Source of the DNA: CAYLHS01 sp964383535
Lineage (GTDB): Bacteria > Actinomycetota > Acidimicrobiia > Spongiisociales > UBA4744
Assembly (NCBI GenBank): GCA_964383535.1
Contig: CAYLHS010000033.1
Location: forward strand, 1 to 22,591
Direction of reading: 5' to 3'
Length of the DNA: 22,591 nucleotides
In this document: positions 21,236 through 22,591 of the stretch, one piece after another
Layout: the number at the start of each line of letters is the position of its first letter
Position numbering within the stretch: the first letter of the stretch is position 1
Program-made: the position numbers and the translations under genes
Notes under the pieces: model-generated
Databases searched by the model: none
Told to the model about the DNA's origin: nothing
What the model saw: the letters and a program-made list of their open reading frames with translations, nothing else

Positions 21236-22530
21236 GGACACGTCATGATACCGCCGGCCGTATCGGGTCCGACATCCGTTCGCAGCAGATCGTCGTCGGT
21301 CTCGCGGCGCACGACGAGCCTCGCGCTGCCGTCGCGACAGAACACGACTGCCGGTCTTGGAACCTTGTTGTAGTTCGATCCCATCGAGTGGCCGTACGCC
21401 CCGGTGACCGGTGTCGCCAGAACGTCCCCGACGCAGAGGTCGTCGGGCACCCATCCTTGTGCCACGAGCATGTCTCCCGATTCGCAGTGTTTGCCCACCA
21501 CACGCACGGGTCTCGGTCTGGGTGCATCGACCGACCTTGGCAGGAACGTCTCGTAGCCGCTGCCATACAACACAGGGCGAGGGTTGTCGCTCATTCCTCC
21601 GTCGACAGCGACGTAGGTGCGCACACCCGGGATGTCCTTGATGGTGCCCACCGAGTAGAGCGTGATCGCCGAGGCAGCCACGATCGATCGTCCCGGTTCG
21701 ACGGACAGCCGAACGTTGACTCCCCGCAGCGCCTTCCTGAGGGTGGACGCCCATTCGGTGATCGACGGGGCGGTCTCTCCCTCCACATACGCCACACCGA
21801 GACCGCCTCCGAGTGACAGCTCGGGGAGACCGAACGGTTCGGCGAGCAGCGCGACGACCCCGGAGGCCTCTGTGAACGCTTCGAGGGAGAACACCTGGCT
21901 TCCGATGTGGACGTGGAGCCCGACGAGGCGCATCGCGTCGGAGGATCGTGCTCGTTCCACCGCCCTGGCCGCGTCGCCCGTCGAAGCCGTGAAGCCGAAT
22001 TTCGTGTCGTCGCCGCCGGTCCTGACGAACTCGTGCGTGTGGGCCTCGACTCCCGGCGTGACCCGGACGAGCACGTCGGGTGCGGGCAGGCCGTCGCCAT
22101 GAAGCTCCTCGATCCTGTTCATCTCGTCGAAGCTGTCGACGACGATCCGTCCGACGCCGATCCGCATGGCGGTTTCGAGTTCGACCGTCGACTTGTTGTT
22201 GCCGTGGACGACGAGCCGGTCGGCAGGAACGCCGGCGGCGCGTGCGACGGCCAGCTCACCGCCGGTGGCTACATCCAGCATCAGTCCTTCCTCGTGGGCG
22301 AGGCGGGCCATTGCCGTGCACAGGAACGCTTTCGTCGCGTACGCCGCTCCGTCGCCAAAGGCCGCCACGGTTTCGCGGCAGCGGGCACGGATGTGGTCTT
22401 CGTCGTAGACGAACAGTGGGGTGCCGAACTGGGCGGCGAGATCGACGGTATCGCATCCAGCGATGTGCAGCCGACCATCCACGATCGTGGAGTTGTCGGG
22501 GAGCAGTGCGCGAGGGATTGGTCCGGCCAT
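21226..22530 (-). CDS. lysA: Diaminopimelate decarboxylase
   Basis: From the ATG at 22530 the enzyme has 434 residues; a GTG at 22560 would add ten but begins before the TACCCT box. PLP-binding Lys67 lies in YATKAFLC. Further motifs are HGNNKS, LHVHIGSQ, LSLGGGLGVAY, VEPGRSIVA, HCESGD and AVDGGMSDNPRP, as in LysA. It decarboxylates meso-diaminopimelate to lysine, the last step of lysine synthesis. The C-terminus runs about 15 residues past the point where homologues usually end (DDDLLRTDV), and the stop TAG (21226-21228) lies inside the tRNA-Arg gene on the same strand. Confidence 0.94.
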
Positions 22531-22539
22531 GGTGGCGCG

Positions 22540-22545
22540 AGGGTA
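22540..22545 (-). promoter_or_regulatory. lysA: -10 box (TACCCT) of lysA
   Basis: On the minus strand TACCCT is followed by 9 bases and the ATG at 22530. The upstream sequence runs out 46 bases later; no -35 box is clear. Nothing else is visible between lysA and the window edge. Confidence 0.3.
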
Positions 22546-22591
22546 TCGCGACGATTCCACCGCCGCACTCGCGTCGCTAACCTCCGCCGAC

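Overview
The window is GC-rich, densely packed, chromosomal DNA from an actinobacterium. A WhiB protein, two WXG100-type proteins with an EccC-like ATPase, DUF3107- and DUF6186-like proteins and the order rsmA-ispE-tRNA-Gln-glmU-prs all point that way. A deep-branching lineage such as Acidimicrobiia is my guess; no marker here settles the class. Nearly all intervals are genes, most neighbours overlap by ATGA or GTGA, and no gene-free stretch exceeds 300 bases. I see no insertion sequences, phage genes or CRISPR array.

Layout. 1-4542: a permease of the SLC12/APC type cut by the window edge, a sulfide:quinone-reductase-like flavoprotein with two candidate redox cysteines, then an ArsR-like regulator preceded by an array of TCGAA motifs, and a small coupled ORF. 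4597-5892: a lipoprotein zinc metallopeptidase on a Thr-rich stalk. 5892-11855: a housekeeping cluster (rsmI, a convergent AbrB-like zinc-ribbon regulator, tatD, rsmA, ispE, tRNA-Gln, glmU, prs) for rRNA methylation, isoprenoid, cell-wall precursor and PRPP synthesis. 11970-12371: a YjbQ-family gene behind a heptamer repeat.

12479-17101: a compact locus that looks like a minimal type VII secretion module. A LysM membrane protein is divergent from two overlapping WXG100-like genes, a 1089-residue FtsK/SpoIIIE ATPase with a ubiquitin-like N-terminus, and a DUF3107 protein, closed by a strong terminator. 17120-17389: a WhiB1-like gene on the minus strand with a perfect CRP-type palindrome upstream. 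17473-20279: a chain of glycerophosphodiesterase, YqeY and ATP-dependent DNA ligase genes, meeting ku tail to tail; ligase plus Ku form a non-homologous end-joining module. 20347-22530: two small membrane proteins, then tRNA-Arg(CCG) and lysA on the minus strand, where the lysA stop codon lies inside the tRNA gene.

A recurring theme is a TANNNT -10 box 6 to 8 bases before the start codon with no leader (3278, 4597, 7035, 11970, 13063, 20279), which suggests frequent leaderless transcription. The observations I rate most worth checking are the WXG100/EccC-like locus, the CRP box at the WhiB1-like gene, the lysA/tRNA-Arg overlap and the TCGAA operator array.
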